Below, one piece after another: positions 37,101 through 52,100 of a stretch of 64,000 nucleotides of DNA. The stretch comes from Cordylochernes scorpioides (lineage: Eukaryota; Arthropoda; Arachnida; Pseudoscorpiones; Chernetidae). The stretch spans positions 72,391,085 through 72,455,084 of the forward strand of contig CP092877.1 in assembly GCA_030710605.1 (NCBI GenBank), read 5' to 3'. The position numbers were made by a program, and so were the translations under genes. The notes beneath the pieces were generated by a model. That model worked only from the letters and a program-made list of their open reading frames with translations, was not told the origin of the DNA and made no database searches. Position 1 is the stretch's first letter, and each line of letters starts with the position of its first letter.

Positions 37101-40100
37101 TTTAAGGACTTTGTTCCGTTCTTGACGTTTGTTGGAATTATGTTGTGGACATAGGGTTATCGGTCATTGAACTGAGGACGCAAACTTTGGGAAATGATTC
37201 CTCGATGTCATTGTGGAAATAACGGCGAAGCCTATCATCGAATTGTCGATTCTCTCCAAGTTTCGCAGGCAAGAAACTTCTCTACATTCTGTTTCATCTA
37301 TTCCTTCTTGAGTGTCTTTGCGAACATTTATTGTTCTTGGAATCATTCATTGTTTTGGAATTTCTTAACCTTGAAGAAACCTTTCAGAAAGTGTTTTTTT
37401 TTTCAAGAGTTTTAAGTCGCTATATAGAGGGTAACCTTGTTATCTCACATCAGACTTAAAGGCCATATTGTTAATTAACCATGTTATCATTGGAAGTTCA
37501 CATTTTTGTGATAAGTTTTCTGTAGCCCGCACTCCTAAGAAAGCATAAAAAATAAAAAATAATAAAAAAAAGGGGGGGGGGGGGGGTAGAAACCAGATGA
37601 TGTTCGAGCCATGATCGAAGAATTGGTGTGTTCCTATGGGAAGAGGGGACTTTCTCGTCGATCGAATGTGGACCACTCCTCGCCGGCGTCCGTGGGAGGG
37701 ACCTTGGAGATATTCCTAACTTGGCCGTCTAAGGTCACGTCCATCGGAACGTTGGAACTCTCGGAGTAATACTCTCCTTAGTGGGACCAAACTGAGATGT
37801 TCGGCTCAACCTGCCGCGGCTGTAAATACCTCGTTATCTTCTAGAGAGGGTTGATTATCTAGCCATGACGTCATCAACAAAAGATCTTTGATAGAGATTC
37901 TCCTCTCGCCTTCTTTCTGATTTTGTTTAACAAAATCTCATTCTTTACCTACTCGACCCTCTCATTCAAACCGGCGGATCAACCCAGCTAGATGAACATC
38001 CTGTGATGGAAGGGCTATGGTCCAACCGGGGAACAAACTGGGCCGCTTCATTAGAACCTTGCTTCTCTCTACCTTATTTGAACAAAGCCTCTCTCTCATT
38101 GTAACCTTTCAATGACGGACATTGCTGCCTGCCCTAGTTTGTTTGTTTTTTTTCTTTACTCAGTGTCTCCCCCTTTCTTCCTCTACTTGCCCCGTGTCGT
38201 AGTTGTCGGCTAACTAACCACGGCACACTTGCCCTATCTAGAACCTTAGAAACCCGAGTTTATATAATCTAGAATACTCCCGTCACTTGATTCGATAATA
38301 CCTACCTATCAGCGACCTGACTACCTTTGTAAAATTAAAAATGACCTAAAGAAGATATTAAAAAAAAAACTTTCGCAATAATTTTGTTTCTAAGAAGGAA
38401 TATAAGCTAACGGCGACGAGATTCTGTATTAAAGCGATATAAGCTTGGTGAGATTTCGGACTATAACGTCCTTCAACAGGCTGTCCGAAAGCTCTCCAAG
38501 CTTATACCGCTTTAATAAATATCTTGTCGCCGTTAGATTTTATTCCTTTCTTAGAAATGATATCCTGCGATATTCCTCCTCTTGTAATTAGTTTGTTTAT
38601 ATTTAACGGGCAAGATTATATATGCTTACTTTCATTTTGCCTGTTGAAGAGCGACAGCTCAATTTGATAATAAACAAACGTATTACGAAAGTTTTTATTA
38701 TTATTATTATTATCTTCTTCTTTTGATCTTTGTTTGTAAAAGTGTATCTCACAATTTTCTTATATTTAAAAATGACCTACCATAATCAATCACCAACATG
38801 GAGAAACCAAGAGTATCCTTGTTTTGAGGTACAGTAAAACTGCCAAATATAGCAAAACATATCACTTATAACGAACCCAAAGTAATCCCCAATATATTAG
38901 TAGTACCATAGAGTAGGGAGCATGGCAAAAGTCAACCAAAAGTTCCAAGTTCCACTATTCGTAACACATAAAAATAAATCAAATATAGAAAATACAGAAT
39001 AAAAATTATTTAACAGGGCTGTTACTGGGGGAGCAAGGCAAATTATCTGAATACCACAAGTTCTCACTTAACACAGGTTCAAATTTTAAGGTGAAAATAT
39101 CAGGCGCTTCCGGGGATAAGTTTTTTTTTTTTTTTTTTAATATTTGACTTCATAAATCTCTCTAGCTTTCGGGCACGAAAGTCCTTCTACAGGAGAAAAC
39201 ACACTTCAAAATGCCCGAAAGTTAGAGATTTGTGAGTTAAAACGTTTTTAAAAGAAACATATCGACGGAAGCCTGATATTTAACCTTAATATTGATATAG
39301 GTGATTATTTTACTGAACAGGTTCAAATAAATGAATGTAAAACTGTTGTTACACTATGTAAATACAAAAACTAAAACCTAAAGGGGCTTCTTTAAATACG
39401 ATACAACTGGGTGTACTCAAGTCAAAGATGCGTTTCCTCTCAGGGTCCTAAATAAAATGATAAAAATCAAAACAGGTTCAAGTAATAAGAGGATAATAAC
39501 GGGGATCACCACAGGTTTAAGACAGGTTTTTATGGTACCATCTCGAGTATATATATATTCGAATTTATCAATCAATAAATGGATGGCCTTCAAATGTCAA
39601 ATTTTGATCCTCCCAATATAATGATTCTGGGTAGGAAGACGTCAAGTGTCAGACTTAAACTCTCGTTTTTCCCCTCAAGCACTAGCGGCGGGTGAAGTTT
39701 CCCCAGAGAAAATGTAACGGTGTTAGTTAGTTTTGATCTTTTATTTTTTTCTCTCTCGGGCCCAGAGGGTGTCTTGGTTCCCAGCTGTCTGTGACAGGTG
39801 AATGCCCCAATTAGTTTCTCCCCCTCTGTCAGCATATGGTGGTGGTGGGGTGTAGGTCTTGGAATACCTCTTTCTTTTCCAGTCGAATACATACCTGGTA
39901 CTCGTCTATGGAAGCTGTCTCGAATTCCACGAGTCACCCTTGCTGGTCAGCAAGTGACCACGTCACCGCTTTAGTTACCAACTTCTTGGAATGTCCTGTC
40001 TGTTGCTAATCATTTCTACGCAATATATCGTTTGATTCCAGATTGGACAGCAGATCAGTCAATTTTCGGTTGCAGCAGTTGTTTTATTTTTAATACTTGA

Positions 40101-43100
40101 AGTGATTGTAGAATATTTCTCATCTATTCGAGTTGATTGATCGATTAAATTTCAGGAATATTCTCGGTAATTTTTTTTTTTTAGAGAAAAACGGTCCTCT
40201 AAGTTTTCTTCTCCATTGACTTAAACGAAGCCCCCCCCCCCCTCCCAGCTTGTAACTAGACTTATATGATACACGGGTATACGGCGCTATAAAGCTATCT
40301 ACTGGGATTGCAGAAGAGAAGTAGAAAAAGCTATTTGTGTGTTCGCTTTTGTCGGAATCGAACAATGCCGTTCTTACAACACACGCTCGTTAAAAGGCGG
40401 CAAATTTAGCCGGATTAGATTTATTTATCTGTGGATGTCGATTAGAGGATTCTTGGTATGCGGGTGTCCTTGACCCCACTGGGATGGTCCCATTGTCCTC
40501 CACAATTACAACCAGGAAAAACAAAGCCACGTGCTACCTTCCACCCTCTTTGGTCTTCTTCTCCACTAATGGTCAGTCGTCCACCCTTCCATTATTTACT
40601 TAGAAGGGTCGTGCACCCAACCTCCTCCTCCCATAACCTCTTAATCTCGTTTAATGACGACACAAAATTGCTTCTTTCTTTCAGCGAAGAATCTTCGGAG
40701 GACCCTTAACTCTGGACGACGTCGTTGACTCTATTGTCCTGGCTGGACGGTCTTCAGGCAGTGGAAGCTTATTTTTTGTAACGAAATTGAAGGGTCACCT
40801 GAGGAATTGTTTTTCGTTATTTGGGAGGAAAACCTCTCTCTCTTATTCCTAAGAGTGCGTCCATCGTGCGGCGGTTGAGGGAAGCCCTGAAGAGTTGCTC
40901 TGAATAATCTAAGCCCGCTTCAGAATCCTGGTCAGGAGAAGTGCCTATCTGACCAGAACGATAATGCAAAGAACACTTGCACGGCGAGAGACAGTGGTAT
41001 CATTGCGACCTTCAGATGTGGAGAGAACCCAAATCACGGGTCCATCAAAGTAATGTGCAGATTTTTTTTTCTAATAAGAAAGTTTCTTTTAAATTATATA
41101 TTTTTATGATGCATTAATAAATAAACCGAGCCTTGTTCCACATCAATTTTTTCTCCCTAGAAAGAGTTTCGTCACACACAGAGTTTTGCAGTGTGTGTAA
41201 GCACCCCATCACTCTCTGTCGAAAGTAAAGCCAAACACTAAATTAGCAATGATTTATTTCAACCTCTAACTACCTCTCCAAGGCACCCGAGGGAATATTG
41301 GTAAGTCCTTCTTCCAATGGAAGCTTCCACCACGGCCATTGGAGTTATCATTCGCGGAAAAGATTAAGGAGAGAGAGAGAGGAATTGATTTTTAAGAAAG
41401 GGGCCCCCCGGTGGGTTTCCCGTCCTGGTATTGCTGCAATGGTACAACTCTTTCATCGTACCCCTAAGCTCGAGGTGGCCGTAAATAACTTGTTATCTGG
41501 AGCTGCTGTCAACTTACGGCAACAACACCTCTTAGCAGCTTTCTGGATTAGTTAGCCCCACCTTCTTGTCACCTCCCTCTCCCCCCTCCTTTTTTTTTTT
41601 ATCATGATCTCATTGATTTGACCCACTGTTGTTGTATACAAAGAACATTAGCACTTAATGCTAGCACTAATAACTAACTATCCCTATAATGCAATGGAGA
41701 AATTAAAGATTATCTAAACACATCGAATGGAAGGTATTGTGTGAAATATACTCTCTTTAAAAATATAAGCACTAAGTGAGTGTTGTACTCAAAAGGAACT
41801 GGTGGAATATCATCAAACTTGTCATGAGGGGCATGAGACTATTTACATAAAGAGAATCTAAAAATAATAATCCCCTATATAATATCATTTTAAGTGCCAG
41901 TATATCAGCGAAGAAAGAGAGACGTTCTTCTCAAAAGTAAACGACAGCCAACTTATCTCAGTACAAAGTATTTTAACCAGCTCCATATCAAGTCGAATGG
42001 TTGCTCTGTCCCTAAATAACTTTTACAAAGCAGTAAGTAGGAACTTGGATTTATCTCCTCCACTACATGATGGTGATTGATCATCGTGAGGATATCGTTG
42101 TAAGCCGGCAATGAGAATCTGTATAAGACTGGTGTCTTTATAAAAGCTTTATGTGTGTGAATGTATATAATATAATTTGAGAGAAAAAAAATCCATCCAG
42201 GGAAGACACTCTTTTTTATTATTATTATCATAAAATGAAAGAAGATAGGTGGAGACGGTATTCCCGTTTTTTTGTTTTTTTTTTGCCACATGAAGCATAA
42301 AACCATCAACTATTTTTTTAAATTTAGAACCTGATATTTCAGTGGCTGGTTATCACTCTCCTCAGAGGAATAATTATTCTTTAATCCTATTTTCTACTTA
42401 TTTACGTACACGAATTTCTAAGGAGAGTGGCAGAGATTCACTGAAACGTTGAGAACTAAATGTTTAAAAAATGGTTGATGTAACCACATCTCTTTCCTAT
42501 CTTCCAATCAACAAATGATCATCATAACATATAAATATAGTTTTCCCCATTTAAATCCAAATTTTCGAGGATCCGCCATATTGATCTCAGCAGCAGACCT
42601 GGGTTCACGCATGACCTGCTCGCGCGCGTCTTCCTTCCCCTCGCTTATTTAAACGTGGACGAGCGGAATCCCTAACGCTCTACCCGACCTCATTTTTTTT
42701 TTTTAAAGGTGGTTCCTTCAACATTGGGCCAGCACTACTTGAAACCACCATCTCTATAAATACCACCGCTACTACATGTATGTGATAATCCCTCCCGTTT
42801 TGTGAGAGTTTCCATTATTACATATTTACCCTCCCTTAATATTGCAATAATGGGTTTTTCATTTCTTTCCTCTTCCCCGCGGGGGAAATTTATTATTTTT
42901 CTCTCCAGTCTGGTGTGCCGCAAGAACAGGAAACTTTTATTTGACCAGATGATTTCTATTTCGAGTAGGTTTCCCCCATTAATGGTTTAAATCCACGCAG
43001 CTTTCCCCCTTACCACATTTTACAATCTTAAGCTGTCGCCTTTTTATAAAGTAAACTGTCGGATTTTTGATTACGAAATAAAGCAGCTTGTCTATTGAGC

Positions 43101-46100
43101 TCTAGCCAAGTAAAGTTGGAGAAGCTCTTGAATTCTCACACTGGGGAGATATATCCATTTCTCCTATGGATCATCAATTTATCCCTTTTGTTCTTATGGC
43201 TTTTCTTTAATGCTTCGCCCACGTTGTTAGATATTGCTCTTTACCTCATGCCTGTTATTTTTAAAAGCTTTTATTTAACTTTCTTCCATGTCTGTCTGTC
43301 CACAAATATTGTAATCAATTTTTAATATCCATAAAGAGCTAGAAGTCTGAAATTTGGTACACTTGTTCAAACTCCTTGATGACATTTCAAGTTGACAATA
43401 TTTCAGACTTCTAGGTGGCCGTGGTAGTCGGAAATAGAGAATCTGTATATTTCCTCTTAAACGAAGGAAAATAGGCTTAGCAGTTTCTCAGGCGTAATGA
43501 GCGGCTGATATTCCACAAAAATAAATAGTAGTATGAACTAGAGCTATATAAATGTGAAGATATTTACAAATATTGAATCAGTTTTGCTTGAAAGGCTGAC
43601 TAGCTCATCGATTCAAGTCCAACCTCGCAACCACAAAACCTCGCAAATGAGTAACCAAATGGTGAGGTCTTGTAAGTCGAACTGCTTCTACATGTGTAAA
43701 CGTTACCCCCATATCATGGTTATATGTGCTTGGCAAAAGTAACACTTACTGTTTAAAATGAAAATACTTTCACGTATATAATTATAAAGAGGGAGCATTC
43801 CCTCGAAATATCTTGAGATTTTTTTTTTCTTTCACATATCCAGGTACGCCCTTATATATACGATATATATTATTAAAAATATATATATCTCAAATATTTC
43901 GAGGGATTGCCCCCTCTTTATCATTTTATTGCACAATAAACTTTCTACGTTAATTTTCTGGCCAACTGGTTCATCTCACCAATCAAAACAGGACGCGAGT
44001 AAAAGAGCTGGACTTCCTTGGTAGTTGGCGTTCTGTGTGTTCCAGGAACCTGGGTTATAAATGTCTCCCTCTCATTAACAAATATACGTATATAAACATT
44101 AAATAAAGTTTATTGCGCAATAAATTGATAAAGAGGGAGAAATTCCTCGAAATATTTTGAGAAAAAAAAAGTTTTTTTTTCTTTCACAGATTTTGGTACT
44201 TCCCCTCCATACATTCCCTGGATCGCCTTTTGACTCAAACTTTCATATCTCTCCCAATACAATTTAATAAATAAATCGACGCAGACATTGCTCCAGTGAG
44301 TCGATAATATATTGGGCGAGCTTGGGCCGTTGTGAACCCTCCCAGCGGTGTTTGATTCTCTCCACATCTCTTCCCTACTACTGTATCGAGAAAGAAGCGT
44401 CTAGTTATCAACTAATCAACAAATACTTCAACCGATCGAATTGTTTCACTGTTGATACCTCTCCCCCAAGAACCGCTGCTGCGTTCTCTCAAAGCTTCAA
44501 CGGAGAGATTTGTCAAGGAGAGAGAGAGTTGTCTTCCACCAACCAACCAACCGACTGAAAGTGGAATGCAGCAGGCGGCACTTGAGCGACGTGTCCATTT
44601 ATAGTTGGCGTGACACGAGCTCATTGATAATTGCCCCTCGGCGATTGTTTCCGTGCGCGCGACATTGTGCTCCTCGATGCAATCTCCGCCGCTGGACAAT
44701 GGCCTGCCTCCGCTATTAAGGGGCAGTTGACCCCCCATCTGCCGCCGTCATTCCAGAATGGTCGAGGAGGATCTTCCTTCCTTCCTCCTCTTACTGCAGC
44801 GGCGGCGGCAGGAGAAAGTGGCGGCAACCCCTCCTCTAGCTGGAGGGTAGGGAGCTAGATCTTTCTCTCTTTTTATTTATTTAATTACAATCTCTCAAGG
44901 TCGTTTTGTTTTTTCCCCTTGTCGTGACCATATAAGGAATAATGTTTGTTACCCCCTCCATCCCCACACTATATTTTATTTCATCCACTCTGTAACTTCT
45001 GGCTTGGACCCGTGCCGGAGTCCGTGCCTCAGAGTACTAGAATGACCAGTGTAGTTAGGGGTGTGCTGTTGTTTTGTACATCCAATACAAGAGAGAGTAT
45101 TTCGATTTTTGCACTTGTGCAAGGTGACAGATCCCCATTTTGTTTCTTGCACACGCTGATGTGTATATAGTGTGCGATCTTTCACTCTGGAAAATAAAAT
45201 TTACACTATTTACGCGCCTTTAAAAACCCAGTAGGGATTATGCCACTCTTCCTCAGATTTTTAGGATTATTATATCCCAAGTACAGGTGGTACAAGCCAT
45301 GATAATCATAGTGAGGAGAAGTTAGCATTTGTTTTTACTGTAAGTGCACCACATGTCTACATATGTGAAAAGCGCAGTTCGACTTTTGTACTTACAAATG
45401 TGACAGAGGCTTGTTGGATTATTTGCACTCGCTGGTGGAGCACTTTTTTTTTTTTATTAGAAAAAAGTGCTCAATGCACACACAGGATTCGATACCGGGT
45501 CGTAGCAGTCGAAAACCAATGGTTTAGACCACTCGTCCACTGAACCCCATTCTTTAGAGTAAAACCCCATAAGTAGAGTAAGAACCCATCTTAGGCAGAA
45601 ATCTGATTATGTACACGAGGCTGTTGTTACCTAGTACTTAGACCTGTGGCGGCATCCTTTTCTATCCAGCAATTTTGCCTTACCCTCCCAGACTTGTGGC
45701 CTTAGACAGGGCTTCCAGTAACTTGAGTGATGCGTGCTGCAGGCTTGTAGCAAACGGCTCCCCAGCTCGGACCAGGCGGACGGCCACTACCGCGCTGTGA
45801 TCCGCGCCCTCGTGGCTGAGGCTATCGAACTCTCCACCTTCCTCGAGAAGATCGCCCACGGCACTAAGGTAACAACACTTCCTGCTCTACTCACTTCTCT
45901 CTATCGACATCAGAAAGTCTCCCAGCTCCTGTTACAATATAGTCAACTCGACGGTAAACAACACTTGACTGGCCAATCATCAAATTGAAAAAATGACTGG
46001 TTAGTGAAATTTACATTTTGAATGTTTCAAAAAATAATAATCCTTTGTATAATATCATTTGAGAGAAGTAAAATATTCATCTAGGGAAGAGTGTCTTGCA

Positions 46101-49100
46101 AAAAAATATAATTTAATTAACTCAATCTTTCGGGCTTTGGAACCCTTGAATGTTTATTTAGATGGAAAGGCATATAAGGCGCAAGATATGTGTATCTGAA
46201 ATCTTGCCACATTCCAATTCCGAAGTTGGTCGATCACCTTCCGATATCCCAGATCTATCCATCTTAAGTTATTCGATTGGTGTTTTCAGGAAAAGTCACG
46301 CACAAATGACGCGCAAAAAAAATTGAGTTTAGGGGCTTTCTTTTTTACTGCTGTTGACTGAGATGCTCGGAGCCAGAAAACATAACTTGGGTTCGGCGGC
46401 ATGCGTGATAATCAAGAAGTCATTACCACCACCATCACATCCCACCAGTTTTCCCAATTAAAATGCCGTTGTTGTTAACAGCTCGCTAATGAGGCCACCA
46501 CGCCATTGTCCAGCCAGAAGCCACCTTTTCGGAAATTGACTATTGACCTCCAATTGTTTGCTGTGGTGGAATCCTCCTCATTTAGTCTGGAGGGGATTGT
46601 TGCCTGAGAGGCAAAGGCTGTGGAAAGAATTCTTAGCACTTGTATCCGATTACATCCTGTGCTAGTTGTATTTAAAACTTGATCCTTTTGTGTGTGGATT
46701 CTCTTGCTCAAATTTCTTTCGGCCTCCTTCTAACTGCTTAATTAAGCATCCAATATGGCGGCGGTACTGCTGCCATCTTTTAATTTACGTAGTTGGCCTC
46801 CCTTGCAAATCAGGGGTGATGGATTGGTTGTTGTGGACGACTCAATTTCCATGATTTAGCGGCGGCGCCCCTCCCGACCATTGATGGATTGGACGAGGGG
46901 GAGCTGGGTGTAATTAGCGTTGTCCCCGCTGGACCTCTCTGGCTGGAGTCCCTGCCAGGCAGACGACCGTCCCTAAGAGGAGAGTGTTTTGTATGTTTCC
47001 AGGAGTTCAGGAACTGCTTCGATGCAGAGGAACAAGATGCCTCCAAGCTCGATGCCCTCAGGATCAAAGATTGGGTGAGCAATATCTACCGTGTTACCCT
47101 CTCTTAACTGACCCTTGCTTACGTTTTCTCTGTCCCCTTCTGGCCATTTAAAAGTCCAGTTGACTGAGCATTCTTGTGTTATAGGAGCTGCTCCTAAAAC
47201 AGGTAGCTGGCATGTGGTAGTTAGCTCTGTGCATGACATTAGCACCGCTCACTGGTTGCCACCACCATGTTTTAACCTACCACTTACTTTATACTCAAGA
47301 TGTTTTCTTAAGGTTTTGTTTTGCATATTTTAAAACTATATAATATTCATATTTATAAGCACTTCAATTCATTGCCTTAATCGACAGTATTACCCAAAAA
47401 AGACAGCCCTCTAAAAACTTCATAATTCTGATGATAGAGCGTTCATTGAAGATTGAGTTATGTCAAGAGACTTAATTAATTCATAGGAAGTCTTACTATG
47501 TAGCAACACTTTTCAGGAACTTTGGTTACAATCAATTCTACACACGAGTTGTCGGACTTTTATAAGATTTCCAGGCCACACTTGTCTTTCACCATCTGTG
47601 AGGGTTACAATGAGGCGGTACCAGTGAGCCCATGCATGCCCTATCCATCAGCCGGCTCAATGTTTCTGACCTCCCTGACTGTGTCTAGGCGTCCCTGTGG
47701 ATGCAAGTCATCCGCGAGTTGCGCCAGGGGGTGAAGTTGAAGAAAGTGGAGCACACCCCGCACCCCATTGAGTTTGAGCTCACTCCATACGAGATGCTCT
47801 GGATGATATTCGCTCACGGCGCTACAAGCTCAACAAAGTCATGGTGAGCCGCCTCAGAGATGGCATTGAACCTTGAATGGATGGATACACACCACTGTTA
47901 TTTTGTTGTTGATCTAGCACTAGAGTTCTGCTAGGGTGCTTGAATTAGTTATCTAGCTGAGTATATAGTATTTCTTGCATCTATTGCTGGCATCATTGAT
48001 TACCTTCCAAAAGCCTGAAAGGTATTGAGAAGTTGTGGGGCGCAGTCACCTCCGCAGGTTGGAACCTTGCATCTAATATGTTCTTTTTACTTGAAATATA
48101 GATCCAAATAATATTATAATTGAATTAAATAAATTTAAACATATTTGCAGAATTTCTTTATTTAGATATTGGGAGGCAAGCTGTCATGCTTCATCAGGCC
48201 ACTGGCTCCGCAAAGACGTGCAACACACATACAATAGAGTATATTGCACGTCTTTGCGGAGCCAGTGGCCTGATGAAGTGCGACCGCGCGAAAGCTTGCC
48301 TCCCAATATCTAAATGAGGAAACTCTGCAAATATTTAAAAAATTATTTAATTTTTTTTCAATTATATGTTCTTTGGCAGATTTGGTGAGACAGTGAGGAA
48401 GTCAATTTGTTTATAAAATTTGATTATGTCCCATTTTGTCACGTTGTCTTAGCAACATTACAAGTGGCAATTCAATTGAATATACATTGGAACTACATTA
48501 TAACAGTATTTTTTTTTTATAACAGCAACTTGGTTATAACATCATCATTTCAATTGTTTTAACATAATGTGAAAAAAATAGTACAAATGTGATATTGTAC
48601 TGGGATAAGGTGCATAAATTAAGAAAAAGGCATCTCCTTATCGTGTAACTGAAAGTTGCTGCTGGCTTGCGCCATCTATCGGAATAAATATGTTGATATT
48701 TATTCCGATAGATGGCACAAGCCAGCAGCAACTTTCAGTTGCAAGATAAGGAGATGCCTTTTTCTTAATTTTTTAACATAGTTGTTGTTAGTGTCCATCA
48801 AGTCGAGTTTGACTTTTGCTGACTATATGGACAAATATTATTATATATTTTAACATAGTTATGCCAACATAAAATCTTGGTCCCAAGTGATGACATTATA
48901 GTGAGATTCAACTGTATTTATGATAAGGCACAATTTGGATTATAGATTATAAACACAAGCTAATAAGACCAAATCCAAATGAATAAATAGTGTGTGACAT
49001 TTCAGTAACAGCATTGCTACCATCTTCATCAGCAGACAAAAGTACCAAATGAATTGTACATCAGGACTTTTGTCTGATGATGGTAACAATGCTGCTACTT

Positions 49101-52100
49101 TATTATTATTTTTTTTTTCTTATCCCTAGTACACATGGTACAGACCATGATAATCATGGTGGGTAGAAGTAGGCGATTGCTTTTACTGTAAGTGCACCAC
49201 ATGTCTACATATGTGAAAATCAGTTTGACTTTTGCATTTACAAATGTGCCAGAGCCCCGCTTGGTTACTTGCACTCGCTGGTGCAGTTGGACTTTTGCAA
49301 GAATCGGGGGCCATTGGAGCATTTTTTTTTTTTTTTTTTTTTTTAATCAGAAAAAAATGCCCGATGGGGGAATCGAACCTGGGTCATAGCGGTCAAAAAC
49401 CAACGGTTTAGACCACCCTTCCACCGACCCCCTATGCTGCTACTGAAAAATCACACTATTTATTTGGATATGGTCTTATTACCTTAGGTCCTATATAAAA
49501 TTTCTTTCATGCCCCATCCAGCTTTTAAAAGTTGTCAAAAAGACACACAAAGTGAATGAGATACCTACAGAGAGGAAAGTGGTCTCACCCCATGTGTCCA
49601 GGTAAATGGAGACATTCCACCCAGAGTGAAGAAAGATGCCAGAGCCCTGATCCTGGAGTTTATCCGATCTCGGCCACCCCTCACTCCAGTAAGTTGCTCT
49701 GTCTGCAGCATGAATGGTGGAGGAACTGATGTGCTGTGCTCAGGCCGCCCACAGAAAACTCAAACCCCTGCCCCCCAGACAACTAACCCTCTATGAGAAA
49801 CTCATGCTGTCCTTGAAGCAGAAACACAAACTCAGGCCAACACGGACAAGAGAAAGGGTCCTAGGTAAGTTGGCTTCCTAGACAGAAATGTTTTTTTCTA
49901 CTCAATCATTGGTGTTATATGGATTCTTTATATATATACAGTAGAACTACCCTCCATGAAAGGACACTTGCACTAGAGGACATCTCTCTATACAAAGCTG
50001 TTTTCATCGCCAAAATTACCATTTTAACTATTTAAAAACTCTGTTAGGTGGACACCTCTCCCTAAAGGACATTTTGGCTCTGCAATTAGGTGTTGTCCTT
50101 TATAGGGAGGTAGTTCTACTGTATTGGCATTTAGAAGGCCTTCCAGAAGAGAGTTGTGGTGCTTCTTTCATATTTGACAATTGAGTGTGTTTTTCTTATT
50201 TTCCCCAAATATAGGTATTCTTTTGAAAGCTGGTCATTGAACAAAATCTCTCCAGTCTGGTTCAGCCACTTGTTTTAGCTGGCAATATGGCTGACTAGTA
50301 ATGATCACATTCATTTAGATTCTCCTCCTTCCAGGCACTATGCCTTCTTCCTTTGTTAATAATTTGTTTTGCTTATATCCAACACTTTTCATGAATTTCT
50401 TTATCCAAGAGCTACCTCTTAATTGATGAGAATATTTAATAGGAGTGAGACAAGATACAATTTGGAATATAAAGTCTAAACATGAGGTAACAAGAGACCA
50501 CATTCAAATATTTTTATGTGGTCTTGTTACCTTATGTTTCTAGCCTGTGCCACCCAGTTCATTACATTGGAATTTTCACCTCCTTCTATTCTATTTGAAC
50601 ATTCATGCAAAAGATTCTCTATATATAATTAATTCCCTCTCCATACATACAACTTATATTAAAACAGCATGCCCATAGAAAGTGTCTTCCGTGTCTACAC
50701 CGGGCCATGTGTGCAGCGGCCCCACCTCCCAAAAAAGCCCCGCCCCAAGAGGAGCAGCCTCCACAGCGGAGGCTCATCAAACCTGACCCTGAACTCTCCC
50801 TGTTAGATGATCTAGAAGATATTCCCTCTGGGATTGTCTCCGTGCCAGAGTCCCCCCTCCACTCCTATTACACAGGTATTTCAACTTACCCTTACATTTC
50901 ATCTATATCATTTTCTCTAAAGTGAGAGATCATTCATTTTTTTACTTATACATTTTAGATTTGAGCTAAGGTACTAAAATTTCTAGTATTGAAGCAGATA
51001 TGGTCATATTTTTATTATTAGCTATCATATTGAATTTGTGTATTTGGGACTGTGGAAGTATCTTATATGAATTTGGTCTCCAATTGTGATTGAATCAACT
51101 GTGCATTATTTCCTCAATAATTTTTTTTAGAACAACATCATCATGCATGCCCCTGGGATGTGTCCATAAATCATAGAAAATGCCCGACTGAAGAATCAAT
51201 GGATCATGCCAGGTGTGTGTGTCCCAGATGCAGGATACCCTGTGGAAGACCAAAGGACACGGAGACACAGCATCTCCCTCTGTGAGAGAATACCAAGTCC
51301 AGAGCCTCCTGACCCTTCTCCTGGAAGGGTAAGTACATCCTGGGGTGATGTGCTCTCATTTAGGTGTAGTTGGTTGGTTGCCTTTAATTTTACCATCACC
51401 TAACTGATTACATGCCTAAATTACTTATTTAATAGTAAAAGCAGTCACCTACTTCTACCTACCATGATAATCATGGCCTGTACCACGTGTACTAGGGATA
51501 AGCAAAAAAAAAAAAAACTTATTTAATATCTTTAAAATATATTGTATATATAGCTGTGCTTAAATATCAGTCAGTTCATTTTATAGAATGGACATGTTAT
51601 ACAATACCAAGGTGTTGTTTATGGAGTACATTAGAAGTTTTCAGGCTATTCCTGCTCTTCATTCCCAAACAATTTACAGTAAAATTCCGCTAAAATGAAC
51701 CTGGGATATAGCGAACCTTCCCTTATAACACCTGTAATAATCTCTCATTTTTATTTTATAATACAGTGAACTATGGCTCTGACAAACCATTGCTATAGTA
51801 AATCACAGGTTCAGTCCCATTGGGCTTCATAGGGGTTTTGCTGTACCTACTAATCAAGAATAAACATCAAGATGTATTTTTCTTTCTTAATTTTACCACC
51901 CCTGAGATTATTCCTCCCACAAATATATGTACTAGGAGCATAGGTCTCACCACAGAAGTGTTGTGTGTGTAGCCCACCAGCTTCTACCAACACTACTCCT
52001 CCAAGACCAAGATTTCCCCACCAGCCCAGTTGGTTCTCAACCTAGATGAGGTGGTCCACATCCGCCACGTGCTCACCAAGGCAGAGCTGGAGTCCATGCT

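Noticed and set aside
44631..44858. Alternative first exon of Spire in the 44.4-44.9 kb island
   Set aside because: The open frame is low complexity and lacks similarity to KIND; no donor joins it in phase with known exons.
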